Under the pieces are notes generated by a model. It did not search any database. It was not told the origin of the DNA and was given only the letters and a program-made list of their open reading frames with translations. A DNA stretch of 64,000 nt, from positions 1,798,001 through 1,862,000 of the forward strand of contig NZ_CP054058.1 of NCBI RefSeq assembly GCF_003935895.2. The letters are read 5' to 3'. This DNA is from Scandinavium goeteborgense. GTDB lineage: Bacteria > Pseudomonadota > Gammaproteobacteria > Enterobacterales > Enterobacteriaceae. Below, one piece after another: positions 1-8,016 of this stretch. Both the position numbers and the translations under genes were made by a program. Positions within the stretch are counted from its first letter, which is position 1. Each line of letters starts with the position of its first letter.

Positions 1-2
1 CC

Positions 3-932
3 GTGGACGGTACGTTGTGGCGTGCACCTGATACCCCAGAAAATGACGCAGCCTTCGGCCGTACTGCCAATGTGAACAAGCAGTCCGAATGGCCACAACT
101 GCGCATGGTCTGCCAGATGGAAGTCACCAGCCATCTGCTGTCTGCGGTGGCCTTCGACAGCGTCTCTGAAACCGGTGAAACTGACCTTGCGGCACAGCTT
201 ATTGACCGGACGCCGGACCACTCACTGACCATCATGGATAAGGGCTTCTATGCCCTGGGCCTGCTGCATCGCTGGCAGTCATCAGGCACGGAAAGGCACT
301 GGATGCTGCCCTTACGCAAAGGCGCGCAGTATGAGGAGGTGAGAAACCTGGGCGCAGGGCAGAAACTGGTGAGAATAACGCTGTCGCCGCAGGCGAAAAA
401 GAAATGGCAGGATGCACCGGAAACCCTGACAGCAAGACTGGTCAGCAAGGAAGTGAACGGCAAGACGGTGCAGATACTGACGTCGATGTGCGACCCGCTC
501 AGATACCCGAAAGCCGATATCGTGGACCTTTACAGCCAGCGGTGGGAGATAGAGCACGGGTTCAGGGAGATGAAGCAGCATCTGCTGAATAATGAACTGA
601 CGCTGCGGAGTAAAAAGCCTGCGCTGGTGCGTCAGGAGCTGTGGGGCGTGGTGCTGGCGTATAATCTGTTGCGCTTCATGATGGGGCAGATGGCGTACAG
701 TCTGAAAGGCGTGGAGCCATATCAGATGGGCTTTAAACAGTCAGCGTTATATCTGTGCAGCCACCTGCGTTTACTGCCGGGAGTGGCGCCGGGGAAACTC
801 CCCAAGGTCATGGCCGAAATACTGAGTATGGCCTCAAGCTTCGTGCTACCAGGGCGAAGAGCACGGCATTACCCGAGAGCTGTAAAAAAGAGGCCGCAAC
901 GTTATCCGTTGCGGCCTCCTTCAAAAGCTTAA
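3..932 (+). CDS. IS4-family transposase, 5'-truncated by window edge
   Basis: This is the C-terminal 309 residues of a DDE transposase; the reading frame is open to the window edge, so the first codon here is not a real start. The first catalytic aspartate is in VDGT at the start of the fragment, the second in the MDKGF segment near residue 80. The IS4 signature Y-(2)-R-(3)-E-(6)-K appears as [15 protein letters not shown] near residues 178-192 and supplies the catalytic Glu. The protein ends in a basic tail, and its stop codon overlaps the terminal inverted repeat, as is usual in compact IS elements. No frameshift is visible in the part present, so the copy may be active. Confidence 0.9.
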   Translation: MDGTLWRAPDTPENDAAFGRTANVNKQSEWPQLRMVCQMEVTSHLLSAVAFDSVSETGETDLAAQLIDRTPDHSLTIMDKGFYALGLLHRWQSSGTERHWMLPLRKGAQYEEVRNLGAGQKLVRITLSPQAKKKWQDAPETLTARLVSKEVNGKTVQILTSMCDPLRYPKADIVDLYSQRWEIEHGFREMKQHLLNNELTLRSKKPALVRQELWGVVLAYNLLRFMMGQMAYSLKGVEPYQMGFKQSALYLCSHLRLLPGVAPGKLPKVMAEILSMASSFVLPGRRARHYPRAVKKRPQRYPLRPPSKA

Positions 933-945
933 CTGACAAGCATTA
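928..945. repeat. Right terminal inverted repeat of the IS4-family element
   Basis: CTTAACTGACAAGCATTA on the plus strand, overlapping the transposase stop codon. It resembles the IS4 terminus and marks the insertion boundary. Immediately after it, GCGGCGTTTTTTG (953-965) looks like the right arm and T-tract of an intrinsic terminator whose left arm is missing, consistent with insertion into a terminator. Confidence 0.7.
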
Positions 946-980
946 CGCAATCAGCGGCGTTTTTTGTTTGTGGTGTCCGA

Positions 981-1220
981 TTATCCCTTATCGACAACCG
1001 TTGTGCTTTTGCGCAGAAGAGGGCAGTCAGTAATGCCGATAATCCCGCTGTCAGTGTGAACATATTGCGCCGTGCTGGTACCCCGCGCGGTGAGGTATTT
1101 ACACTGTAATCCTAATCCGCCTACGTTTTCAGTGCTGCCCATCAGCACACCGTAGCCGGTTGAAAGCAAAGCAATCCAAATAATCGCCAGTACAATAATT
1201 GCACGAATTGTAAAACGCAT
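981..1220 (-). CDS. yobH: YobH family small exported/membrane protein
   Basis: A 79-residue protein closely resembling E. coli YobH, with an N-terminal hydrophobic helix (about residues 5-25) and a short extracytoplasmic tail containing two cysteines (in the LQCKYL and TDCPLL segments). The function is unknown. Two ATG codons stand in tandem; the second (1220) is preferred because the AGG of the ribosome site lies six bases before it. The neighbour mgrB diverges from it, as in other enterics. kdgR, the usual next gene, is not seen here because the IS4-family element occupies that side. Confidence 0.85.
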   Translation of the reverse strand: MRFTIRAIIVLAIIWIALLSTGYGVLMGSTENVGGLGLQCKYLTARGTSTAQYVHTDSGIIGITDCPLLRKSTTVVDKG

Positions 1221-1314
1221 CATATGCCTCGTTATTAGTTCTTCCTGTACAATAGAGTAGTTCGTTCACGGACTGAAACAAGTCGATGATTCCTAAAATG
1301 AAGAGACTCCATTA

Positions 1315-1347
1315 CAGTTAGCCGCGGTTTAAGGTTAGCGTGCTAAT
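1315..1347 (+). promoter_or_regulatory. Possible PhoP box and -10 of mgrB
   Basis: CAGTTA (1315-1320), five bases, then GGTTTA (1326-1331) matches the PhoP direct-repeat layout (T/G)GTTTA-N5-(T/G)GTTTA, the second half exactly and the first with three mismatches. TAATCT (1342-1347), 10 bases downstream, could be the -10. MgrB is a known member of the PhoPQ regulon in enterics. The site assignment is by eye only. Confidence 0.45.
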
Positions 1348-1379
1348 CTGTTAACAAATAGAGTTACCCGGAGAGTGGA

Positions 1380-1526
1380 GTGAAAAAGTTACGGTGGGTC
1401 ATCCTGGCGGTTATCTTTCTGATTGCCTGTCTATTACTGTGGACTCAGATGATTAACGTGTTGTGCGATCAGGATGTGCAGTTTTTCAGCGGTATTTGCA
1501 CCATCAATAAATTCATTCCCTGGTAA
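1380..1526 (+). CDS. mgrB: PhoQ-inhibiting small membrane protein MgrB
   Basis: A 48-residue bitopic inner-membrane peptide that binds the sensor kinase PhoQ and damps PhoPQ signalling (family knowledge). It begins with GTG after GGAGAGTGGA, as in E. coli. There is a short basic N-terminus (MKKLRW), one transmembrane helix (about residues 7-26) and a periplasmic tail with the two conserved cysteines C29 and C40 that are needed for function. The ORF is intact. Loss of mgrB by IS insertion is a well-known route to colistin resistance in Klebsiella. Here an IS element sits about 435 bp away, beyond the divergent yobH, and does not disrupt mgrB. Confidence 0.95.
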   Translation: MKKLRWVILAVIFLIACLLLWTQMINVLCDQDVQFFSGICTINKFIPW

Positions 1527-1601
1527 AAGTTTTTCTCTTAGGAGGTTTCCTTCCTCATGCCGTCGAGTGGTAGAATGACGGCTCCAATTTGAGGTGGTGA
1601 A

Positions 1602-1901
1602 ATGGTTGATTTAATGAATTCCGGAATGCTGAATTTGGCCTCCCTGGCAGTCTCCCTGCTGGTTCTGGTCATCGGGCTGGCCCTGTGGTTTTTCGTTAAC
1701 CGCGCCAGTTCCAGGGCAAACGAACAGATAGAACTTCTGGAAGCGCTGCTGGATCAGCAAAAGCGTCAAAACGCATTACTGCGTCGCCTGTGTGAAGCAA
1801 ATGAACCGGAGAAAGAAACGCCGGTGAAACCTGCAGAACAAGTCCAGGCAGAGCCGCAGGACAGCGATGATGATTTTATCCGTCTGGTGGCGGAACGCTG
1901 A
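1602..1901 (+). CDS. yebO: YebO family membrane protein
   Basis: A 99-residue protein matching E. coli YebO. It has an N-terminal transmembrane helix (about residues 10-33), then a very conserved amphipathic/coiled-coil stretch rich in Glu, Leu and Gln (about residues 36-65), and an acidic variable tail ending in RLVAER. The role is unknown. It follows mgrB by 75 bp on the same strand, has a good ribosome site (GAGGTGGTGAA) and probably shares transcripts with mgrB. Confidence 0.9.
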   Translation: MVDLMNSGMLNLASLAVSLLVLVIGLALWFFVNRASSRANEQIELLEALLDQQKRQNALLRRLCEANEPEKETPVKPAEQVQAEPQDSDDDFIRLVAER

Positions 1902-2508
1902 TAGACTTCCCGGTGGTTGAACAGATTGACTGCCGGGATGCTCAATTCGTAATGCATTGCTATAACTTATTATTATGCTTTATCACTTTTCGAACTTAAT
2001 CTCTTCTTGCTATTTGTCCGAGCCCCCTTCAAAAATTTTAATTCTTTTATGTGATCCGTTAAGAACGGTATCCACAATTCATCGAAACGTTTTTATTGCC
2101 CCACCGTGAAGCACTGTCATCAAATTTTCATTATTAAGGTGCAGCATCAATAATATTTAATATTGATAATGAATCTGCGTTTTATAAGTGAGGGTGGCCA
2201 TAATAGAAGCATATTTATGCACAAAATTGTCTAACTATAGGAAAATGTTGCGTATGCATGCTGGCAGCCTGGCAGAAGTAAACACGTTGAGCTATGGTAA
2301 AAAAGTCGTAAAAATATGCAGTCCTGACGGGCCTGTAGCGGTTGTGTCGTTGGTCGGATTAGTGATAAAAGTTCGCATAATTGTGCAGATGATCGTCGCT
2401 TAATGCGATGTTATGTGCGACCGATCGAGACATGTTTAAAAATGGCTTGCCATTATTTACGTAGTATGTGATAACACGTTTTGAGTTAAACGAGGTACAG
2501 TTCTGTCT
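1902..2508. other. AT-rich gap before yobF-cspC, no convincing gene
   Basis: About 600 bp with no recognisable gene. It is clearly AT-richer than its neighbours and probably contains the yobF-cspC promoters and a long leader. An inverted repeat ATCAATA...TATTGAT (2146-2152 with 2161-2167) could be a regulator site. A 71-codon open frame at 2188-2403 lacks a convincing ribosome site and resembles nothing I know. Confidence 0.5.
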
Positions 2509-2625
2509 ATGTGTGGCATTTTCAGTAAAGAAGTCCTGAGTAAACACGTTGTCGTTGAATACCGCTTCTCTGCCGAACCTTATATTAGTGCCTCATGCAG
2601 TAATGTCTCAGTTTTAGCTATGTAA
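2509..2625 (+). CDS. yobF: Small stress protein YobF, C-terminally shortened
   Basis: A 38-residue [13 protein letters not shown]..., preceded by GAGGTACAG, 40 bp upstream of cspC as in E. coli. YobF is a small protein of unknown function that accumulates under heat and other stresses. From memory, the E. coli protein has 47 residues and ends ...LCLRAKKTI, with a stop just before the cspC ribosome site. Here the frame ends after VLAM, and the nucleotide string that would encode the missing tail (GGGCGAAGAAAACA) is still present but out of frame. This looks like a one-base frame difference. The first 35 residues are well conserved, so the product is likely real. Confidence 0.8.
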   Translation: MCGIFSKEVLSKHVVVEYRFSAEPYISASCSNVSVLAM

Positions 2626-2665
2626 GTGCCCTCGGGCGAAGAAAACACTCTAAGGAATTTTGCAA

Positions 2666-2875
2666 ATGGCAAAGATTAAAGGTCAAGTTAAGTGGTTCAA
2701 CGAGTCTAAAGGTTTTGGCTTCATTACTCCTGCAGACGGCAGCAAAGATGTATTCGTACATTTCTCTGCAATCCAGGGTAACGGCTTCAAAACTCTGGCT
2801 GAAGGCCAGAACGTTGAGTTCGAAATTCAGGACGGCCAGAAAGGCCCAGCTGCAGTTAACGTAACTGCTATCTGA
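2666..2875 (+). CDS. cspC: Cold-shock family RNA chaperone CspC
   Basis: A 69-residue cold-shock domain protein, essentially identical to E. coli CspC. It carries both RNA-binding motifs, RNP1 (KGFGFI, about residues 15-20) and RNP2 (VFVHF, about 29-33). CspC is not cold-induced; it binds RNA as a chaperone and antiterminator and stabilises rpoS and other stress mRNAs. The start is ATG at 2666, not the in-frame TTG two codons earlier, because TAAGGAATTTTGCAA supplies the ribosome site at normal distance. It is the second gene of the yobF-cspC unit and is followed by a strong terminator. Confidence 0.95.
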
Positions 2876-2910
2876 TTCGAAAACACTGATCTCATTTGAC
2901 ATCAGCCATA

Positions 2911-2935
2911 AAGCCTCGCATTAGCGGGGCTTTTT
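2911..2935 (+). terminator. Intrinsic terminator of cspC
   Basis: Stem AAGCCTCGC (2911-2919) pairs with GCGGGGCTT (2924-2932, one G-T pair) around a four-base loop, followed by a run of T. Confidence 0.85.
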
Positions 2936-3077
2936 ACATTTGTTTCTGATTATGTCCGTCAGCCCCCTACAGTCGCGCTTTGTTGCAAAACCACATCGTT
3001 ATTAGCATTGTTTATCGCTCATCCCGACCCCTTTTCACGTTAAATCATTGGGTTGTAAATCATAATCGGGAGCCGGA

Positions 3078-4811
3078 GTGCAAAACCATCGCCGTCACTT
3101 CACCCCAGTCCGTTTTGGCCTGGTGTGTTTAGGTATTTGTTGTTGTCTGGGGCTGTTGTTGGCCCGCGTAGGTTGGCTACAAATAATTTCGCCAGATAAT
3201 CTGGTAAAACAAGAAGATATGCGTTCCTTACGCGAAGAGCCCATCGATGTTCCTCGTGGGATGATCATCGATAGAGAAGGGCGTCCGTTGGCGGTGAGCG
3301 TACCCGTCAGCGCAATCTGGGTTGATCCACAAACGCTGCTTTCGAAAGGTGGCGTTGGCTATAGTGCGCGCTGGCAGGCATTGGCCAAGGCATTGAACAC
3401 CTCATTGTCTGACCTGACCTCGAAAATCACTCAGCATCCGCATTCCCGTTTCCTTTATCTTGCGCGTCAGGTCGATCCCCAGCAGGCAGCCTGGATTGAT
3501 AAACTGCATCTGCCAGGCATTAATCTTCGCGAAGAGTCACGCCGTTTTTATCCGGCCGGTCACGTTGCTGCCAACCTTATCGGCTTCACCAACATTGATG
3601 ACCAGGGCATTGAAGGCGTTGAGAAAAGTTTTAACGCGCAAATGCAGGGCAAACCGGGCTTGCGTCTGGTGCGAAAAGACCGTCACGGAAACGTGATTGA
3701 AAACCTGACCGAACAGGCCGCGGTGCCAGCGCATAATCTGCAACTCAGCATCGATGAGCGTCTGCAGACGGTCACTGAAGATGCGCTGGACAACGCCGTT
3801 CGCTGGAATAAGGCCGAGTCCGGCGCGTCTGTGCTGATTCGAATTGATACCGGTGAAATTTTGTCGATGGCAAGCTATCCGGACTTCAACCCGAATAACC
3901 GTGAAAAAGCCACACTGGACGACTTCCGAAACCGCGCGATCAGCGATACCTTCGAGCCGGGCTCCACGGTTAAACCTCTGGTGATCATGACCGCATTGCA
4001 GCAAGGCATTGTCCGCCCTGACAGCGTGGTCGACACCCATCCGTACACGCTGGATGGTCACCGCATTCGTGACGTGGGCTACTATCCTGAGCTGAGCCTC
4101 ACCGGTATTCTGCAAAAATCGAGTGATACCGGCGTGTCGCATCTTTCACTGGCGATGCCGATTCAGCGTCTGCTTGATACCTACAAAGGCTTTGGTTTCG
4201 GCCAACCGACTGGCTTGGGTTTGACCGGTGAAAGCCAGGGTTTTCTGCCGAAACGTCGTGCCTGGGGAAAGCTCGACAGGGCGACCTTCTCATTCGGTTA
4301 CGGTCTGATGATCACGCCGCTTCAGTTGGCGCACGTTTACGCGACGATCGGTGGCTTCGGGATCTCTCGCCCCTTGTCTATTACACGTATCGATCCACCG
4401 GTGATGGGCCATCGGGTAATGTCTGATGTCATTGTGCATCAGGTCGAGCACATGATGGAAAGCGTCGCGCTGCCTGGCGGCGGCGGGATCAAAGCTGCGG
4501 TTAATGACTATCGCGTGGCAGTGAAAACCGGGACGGCGAAAAAAATTGGTCCTGATGGCAAATATATCGACAAATATATTGCCTACACTGCAGGTGTCGC
4601 CCCGGCCAGTAATCCAAAATATGCGCTGGTGGTGGTGATAAATGATCCTGAAAACGGCAAATACTACGGTGGTGCGGTTGCCGCGCCGGTATTCAGCCAA
4701 ATTATGGGTGACGTTTTGCGTCTCGAAAACGTGATGCCGGACGGTCTCGCTCCGGGCTCGCCGAACTTAATCGTCACGCATCACAAAGACACATTCACTC
4801 CCGCGCGGTAA
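3078..4811 (+). CDS. Second FtsI-type penicillin-binding protein (PBP3 paralogue, PBP3-SAL-like)
   Basis: A 577-residue class B PBP, a peptidoglycan transpeptidase anchored by an N-terminal helix (about residues 12-32). The dimerisation/pedestal domain spans about 45-220 and the transpeptidase domain about 245-560. The active-site motif is SxxK = S296-T-V-K299 and KTG = K483-T-G-T. The SxN motif reads S348-S349-D350 instead of SSN, which is unusual. In Salmonella a gene at the same place between cspC and rlmA encodes PBP3(SAL), an FtsI paralogue that supports division at acidic pH. No dcw-cluster genes surround it, so it is not the primary ftsI. The start is GTG after GGGAGCCGGA. The product is probably a conditional septal transpeptidase. 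Confidence 0.88.
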   Translation: MQNHRRHFTPVRFGLVCLGICCCLGLLLARVGWLQIISPDNLVKQEDMRSLREEPIDVPRGMIIDREGRPLAVSVPVSAIWVDPQTLLSKGGVGYSARWQALAKALNTSLSDLTSKITQHPHSRFLYLARQVDPQQAAWIDKLHLPGINLREESRRFYPAGHVAANLIGFTNIDDQGIEGVEKSFNAQMQGKPGLRLVRKDRHGNVIENLTEQAAVPAHNLQLSIDERLQTVTEDALDNAVRWNKAESGASVLIRIDTGEILSMASYPDFNPNNREKATLDDFRNRAISDTFEPGSTVKPLVIMTALQQGIVRPDSVVDTHPYTLDGHRIRDVGYYPELSLTGILQKSSDTGVSHLSLAMPIQRLLDTYKGFGFGQPTGLGLTGESQGFLPKRRAWGKLDRATFSFGYGLMITPLQLAHVYATIGGFGISRPLSITRIDPPVMGHRVMSDVIVHQVEHMMESVALPGGGGIKAAVNDYRVAVKTGTAKKIGPDGKYIDKYIAYTAGVAPASNPKYALVVVINDPENGKYYGGAVAAPVFSQIMGDVLRLENVMPDGLAPGSPNLIVTHHKDTFTPAR

Positions 4812-4873
4812 TCCATTCACCTGAAGGGCGAATAGCGTTACACTTTCGCCCTTTCAATGATATCGGAGTCATC

Positions 4874-5668
4874 ATGTCCTGGAGTTGTCCTCTCTGTCAT
4901 GCGCCGCTTGAGCGCCACAACAACAGCTACATTTGCCCGCAGCGCCACCAGTTCGATCTGGCGAAAGAAGGGTACATTAATCTGTTGCCGGTGCAGCACA
5001 AGCGGTCGCGCGATCCGGGTGACAGCGCGGAAATGATGCAGGCACGTCGCGCCTTTCTTGATGCGGGGCATTATCAGCCGCTACGCGATACCATCTGCGA
5101 CATCCTCCAGCAGACGGCCCCGAAAAATATCCTCGATATTGGCTGTGGCGAAGGTTATTACACCCACGCTTTTGCGGCGCTCGCCGAACACACCTGGGGC
5201 CTGGACGTCTCCAAAACCGCCGTGCGTTATGGCGCGAAGCGTTATTCGCAGGTGGAATTTTGCGTGGCTTCCAGCCAGCGTCTGCCTTTTAGCGATGCCT
5301 GTATGGACGCGGTCGTGCGAATTTACGCTCCGTGTAACCCGCAGGAGCTGGAAAGAGTCGTCAAGCCGGGGGGCGTGGTGATCACCGCGACGCCAGGGCC
5401 ACGACATTTGATGGAGCTGAAAGGGCTTATCTACGACGAAATTCGTCTGCATGAGGCGAACAGCGAAGCGTTACCGGGCTTTGAGAAAGTGGAGCAAAAG
5501 CAGCTGGCGTATCCGATGACATTGTCGGGAAGTGAAGCCGTGGCGCTGCTGCAAATGACGCCATTTGCCTGGCGCGCAAAACCGGAAGTGTGGGAAAAAC
5601 TGGCAGGATTTGAAACTTTTGACTGCCAGACCGATTTCCTTATTCAGGTCTGGCAGCGGAACAATTAA
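4874..5668 (+). CDS. rlmA: 23S rRNA (guanine-745 N1)-methyltransferase
   Basis: A 264-residue protein close to E. coli RlmA/RrmA. It transfers a methyl group from SAM to N1 of G745 in 23S rRNA. An N-terminal zinc finger is visible (C5, C8, C21, H25), followed by a Rossmann methyltransferase fold with the SAM loop ILDIGCGEG at about residues 90-98. ATG at 4874 matches the family N-terminus [12 protein letters not shown]. Its stop overlaps the stop of the convergent mntP by four bases. Confidence 0.95.
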   Translation: MSWSCPLCHAPLERHNNSYICPQRHQFDLAKEGYINLLPVQHKRSRDPGDSAEMMQARRAFLDAGHYQPLRDTICDILQQTAPKNILDIGCGEGYYTHAFAALAEHTWGLDVSKTAVRYGAKRYSQVEFCVASSQRLPFSDACMDAVVRIYAPCNPQELERVVKPGGVVITATPGPRHLMELKGLIYDEIRLHEANSEALPGFEKVEQKQLAYPMTLSGSEAVALLQMTPFAWRAKPEVWEKLAGFETFDCQTDFLIQVWQRNN

Positions 5669-6231
5669 CCGGCGAAGTGGCTCCAGAGGATCTGGACGCC
5701 AATTCCTATCAGCACAATACCGCCGAGCATCTCGGCGCGTTTGCCCAACAGTGGCCCAATAAAGCGGCCGACCATCATCCCAATCGTCGTCATTACAAGC
5801 GTTGCGCAGCCAATGGCCAACGCAGTGTAAATGATATTCACCTGTAAGAAGGCAAGACCCACACCTACTGCCATCGCATCAAGGCTAGTGGCAATGGCAG
5901 TCGTCACCAGCAGCCAGAAACCGTGGCGATTTGGGGCTTTTTCTTCACCTTCTTCATTCCCGCGCCAGCCTTCAATCAGCATACGTCCGCCAAGGAAGAC
6001 TAACAGTACGAAGGCAATCCAGTGGTTCCATTCCAGCACGAACTGGCTGGCGAGCATGCCCATCCCCCAACCGATAAGCGGGGTGATCGCTTCAACGCAG
6101 CCAAAAATGAGACCGGTACGCAGTGCTTCAGAGAATTTTGGTTTGTGCAGGGATGCACCTTTGCTTATCGAGACGGCAAATGCGTCCATCGACATACCAA
6201 AGGCGAGTAGGATAGTGGCTGAGAGATTCAT
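5665..6231 (-). CDS. mntP: Manganese efflux pump MntP
   Basis: A 188-residue inner-membrane protein of about six helices that exports Mn2+ (family knowledge). Two repeated hydrophobic halves each carry a conserved aspartate motif, GMSMDAFA near residue 16 and TSLDAMAV near residue 118. The ATG at 6231 gives exactly the E. coli length; an upstream in-frame ATG at 6294 would lie inside the riboswitch leader. A yybP-ykoY riboswitch precedes it, so expression should rise with manganese. It is downstream of yobD but has its own leader. Confidence 0.95.
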   Translation of the reverse strand: MNLSATILLAFGMSMDAFAVSISKGASLHKPKFSEALRTGLIFGCVEAITPLIGWGMGMLASQFVLEWNHWIAFVLLVFLGGRMLIEGWRGNEEGEEKAPNRHGFWLLVTTAIATSLDAMAVGVGLAFLQVNIIYTALAIGCATLVMTTIGMMVGRFIGPLLGKRAEMLGGIVLIGIGVQILWSHFAG

Positions 6232-6269
6232 CGCTTGTCCTGACCGGGGTAATATCCATATGACATACC

Positions 6270-6440
6270 GCTGCCCCCAGTAAACATACGTCATTCCAAC
6301 GTATAGCAGTGATATGTCTATGGTCTCGCCTGTTCATCATGCTGATAAACCGTACGCACCACGTTTTGCAACGAGTATGTTGACACGTACATTTCCGGGA
6401 AAGGAAATCGGCTACTCCCCAACGACGGGCGCAACCTTAA
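6270..6440 (-). ncRNA. yybP-ykoY manganese riboswitch in the mntP leader
   Basis: Reading the minus strand, the leader contains the conserved aptamer element GGGGAGTAGCC (complement of 6410-6420) followed by GATTTCC, and the second conserved element GAGACC (complement of 6322-6327) about 85 bases later. These are the hallmark L1/L3 strands that bind Mn2+ in this family. An expression-platform hairpin, CTATACGTTGGAATGACGTATG region (about 6280-6305), lies between the aptamer and the mntP start. The same arrangement is known for E. coli mntP. Boundaries are approximate. Confidence 0.85.
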
Positions 6441-6494
6441 CATAATTTGAGAAAATAAAACAATAACAAAAAACGGGTATATCAACCACTAATT

Positions 6495-6513
6495 GATAAC
6501 GATTTTCATTTGG
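6495..6513. promoter_or_regulatory. Fur-box-like site upstream of mntP leader
   Basis: GATAACGATTTTCATTTGG matches 13 of 19 positions of the Fur consensus. It lies about 70 bp before the riboswitch start in the likely mntP promoter region, among AT-rich sequence that could match by chance. Confidence 0.35.
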
Positions 6514-6630
6514 ATTAAGGGGTGATAAAAACGTTAATAAATATGAGGTAAAAATCGGGTGAATATAGCCAGTGCTATAAAATCATTTGTCTAAAATAAC
6601 TTCATATATAGCAATGGCTATAATTGTAAC

Positions 6631-7089
6631 TCATTGAGAAGACGAAACAAGTTTGTAGATTCTCTCAAGATCGTCGATATTTCGTACGCGTACAAGAAGG
6701 CGACGTTTTTCTAATTGCATTACCAGTACACCGTCTTCAGATAAATTCATTTCTTTAATACGGGGCCAGGCAATCCACACATTGGTGAAGAAAAAGCCTT
6801 CTGGTTTAAAAATAATTTTTGGGGTTCGGATCCAGAACAGATATAAGCCCATTAGCGCCAGCGCACATAATAACCATGTGGTTATTAATTGGCCGTTGGC
6901 ATTAACGTTTTGATAAATAAGAATCGCCACCAGTCCGACAAAGATTATCCCATCGACACGACCACGGCGGAGCAGGGGGATAGCAAGCAGCACGGGGCCG
7001 TTCAGGTGCGGCATGATGAATTGATCGTAAATCGCGTAGGCTAGCAGGGCCACAATGAACAGCACCAGCACCCAATCCGTGATAGCCAT
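6631..7089 (-). CDS. yobD: YobD/DUF986 inner-membrane protein
   Basis: A 152-residue protein matching E. coli YobD. It has an N-terminal helix (about residues 3-25), a second and third hydrophobic region (about 48-90), and a soluble C-terminal domain ending in [15 protein letters not shown]. The function is unknown. The ATG at 7089 has a GGAGG ribosome site and gives the E. coli length; the longer frame starting ten codons upstream would swallow that site. It lies immediately downstream of the manXYZ terminator, so part of its expression may be read-through. Confidence 0.9.
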   Translation of the reverse strand: MAITDWVLVLFIVALLAYAIYDQFIMPHLNGPVLLAIPLLRRGRVDGIIFVGLVAILIYQNVNANGQLITTWLLCALALMGLYLFWIRTPKIIFKPEGFFFTNVWIAWPRIKEMNLSEDGVLVMQLEKRRLLVRVRNIDDLERIYKLVSSSQ

Positions 7090-7103
7090 TAAACCTCCAG
7101 AAA

Positions 7104-7127
7104 TAAAAACCGGGGGCAAGCCCCCGG
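7104..7127 (-). terminator. Terminator/attenuator between manZ and yobD
   Basis: On the minus strand CCGGGGGC (7127-7120) pairs with GCCCCCGG (7117-7110) around a two-base loop, followed by TTTTT. It sits only 15 bp before the yobD start codon, so it should end most manXYZ transcripts and limit read-through into yobD. Confidence 0.85.
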
Positions 7128-7152
7128 CGTCATACGAGTGTTAATCGTGTAA

Positions 7153-8013
7153 TTACAGGCCCAGCAGGCCAACCGCATAACCGGCGATACCGATGACGAA
7201 GAAGCCAACGATGATCCACAGCGGGTTAACTTTCTTACGCAGCAGCCACATACAGGCGAAGGTCAACAGCAGTGGCACCAGACCTGGCATCAGCTGGTCA
7301 AGGATAGTCTGCACGGTGGTCACGTGAACCTGACCGTCGGAACCGGTGATTTTCGACACCACCAACGGAATGTTCACGTGCGTCCACTTGTTAACCAGGG
7401 CCCCCATGACAAACAGGCCGAGGATTGACGCCCCCTCAGTCAGTTTCTGCAGGAAGCCGCCGCCCATGTCCTTAACGATGTCCACACCTTTGCGGTAACC
7501 GTAAGCGACGCCGTAGTAACGGGTTGCCAGACGCACGGCGTTGAACAGGATGAAGAACAGCAGTGGGCCGAGCAGGCTACCGCTCATCGCGATACCAGCG
7601 CCGAGAGCGGCAAATACTGGACGTACGGTACCCCAGAAAATGGGGTCACCCACACCGGCCAGCGGACCCATCAGACCGACTTTGATACCGTTGATGGCAC
7701 CATCGTCAATCTCTGCGCCGTTAGCACGCTGCTCTTCCATCGCCAACGTTACGCCGAGAACTGGCGCCGCAACGTACGGATGGGTGTTGAAGAATTCCAG
7801 GTGACGTTTAATCGCCTGGCGGCGTGCCTCGTTGTTTTCCGGATACAGGCGTCTAATTGCCGGCACCATAGAGAAGCAGAAGCCCAGCGCCTGCATACGT
7901 TCGAAGTTCCATGAACCCTGGAACAGGTTAGAACGCAGGAATACGGCACGGATGTCGCTCTGAGTGAGTTTTTTCTCTTGAGTTGTTTTTGTAATATCAA
8001 CCATTTCGCTCAC
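7153..8013 (-). CDS. manZ: Mannose PTS membrane subunit IID
   Basis: A 286-residue EIID-Man subunit. Together with ManY (IIC) it forms the channel that takes up mannose, glucose, glucosamine and related hexoses while ManX phosphorylates them. A conserved soluble N-terminal part (LTQSDIRAVFLRSNLFQGSWNFE region, residues 16-38) precedes the membrane helices, with the family motif GLMGPLAGVGDPIFWGT near residues 113-129. It is third in manXYZ, two codons after manY. ManYZ also serves as the pore for lambda DNA entry and several bacteriocins in E. coli. E. coli starts either here or three codons later. Confidence 0.96.
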   Translation of the reverse strand: MSEMVDITKTTQEKKLTQSDIRAVFLRSNLFQGSWNFERMQALGFCFSMVPAIRRLYPENNEARRQAIKRHLEFFNTHPYVAAPVLGVTLAMEEQRANGAEIDDGAINGIKVGLMGPLAGVGDPIFWGTVRPVFAALGAGIAMSGSLLGPLLFFILFNAVRLATRYYGVAYGYRKGVDIVKDMGGGFLQKLTEGASILGLFVMGALVNKWTHVNIPLVVSKITGSDGQVHVTTVQTILDQLMPGLVPLLLTFACMWLLRKKVNPLWIIVGFFVIGIAGYAVGLLGL

Positions 8014-8016
8014 CTG

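Larger units (their letters stand above)
1..945 (+). mobile_element. Right part of an IS4-family insertion sequence
   Basis: The left end lies outside the window. The segment carries the transposase C-terminal part and ends in an 18-bp terminal repeat at 928-945 whose minus-strand reading, TAATGCTTGTCAGTTAAG, differs from the IS4 end as I remember it (TAATGCCGATCAGTTAAG) at only three positions. This places the element boundary at base 945. Host sequence resumes at 946, 35 bp before the end of yobH. A perfect 12-bp hairpin (890-901 with 907-918) lies inside the transposase 3' end and may block read-through or protect against outside transcription. The target duplication cannot be confirmed because the other end is missing. 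Confidence 0.85.

Noticed and set aside
2188-2403. 71-codon open frame in the yebO-yobF gap
   Set aside because: The start has no convincing ribosome site, the sequence is AT-rich leader-like DNA, and the protein resembles nothing I know; more likely part of the yobF-cspC leader.
6232-6294. N-terminal extension of MntP by 21 residues
   Set aside because: The extra codons lie in the riboswitch leader, and the E. coli length and N-terminus match the ATG at 6231.
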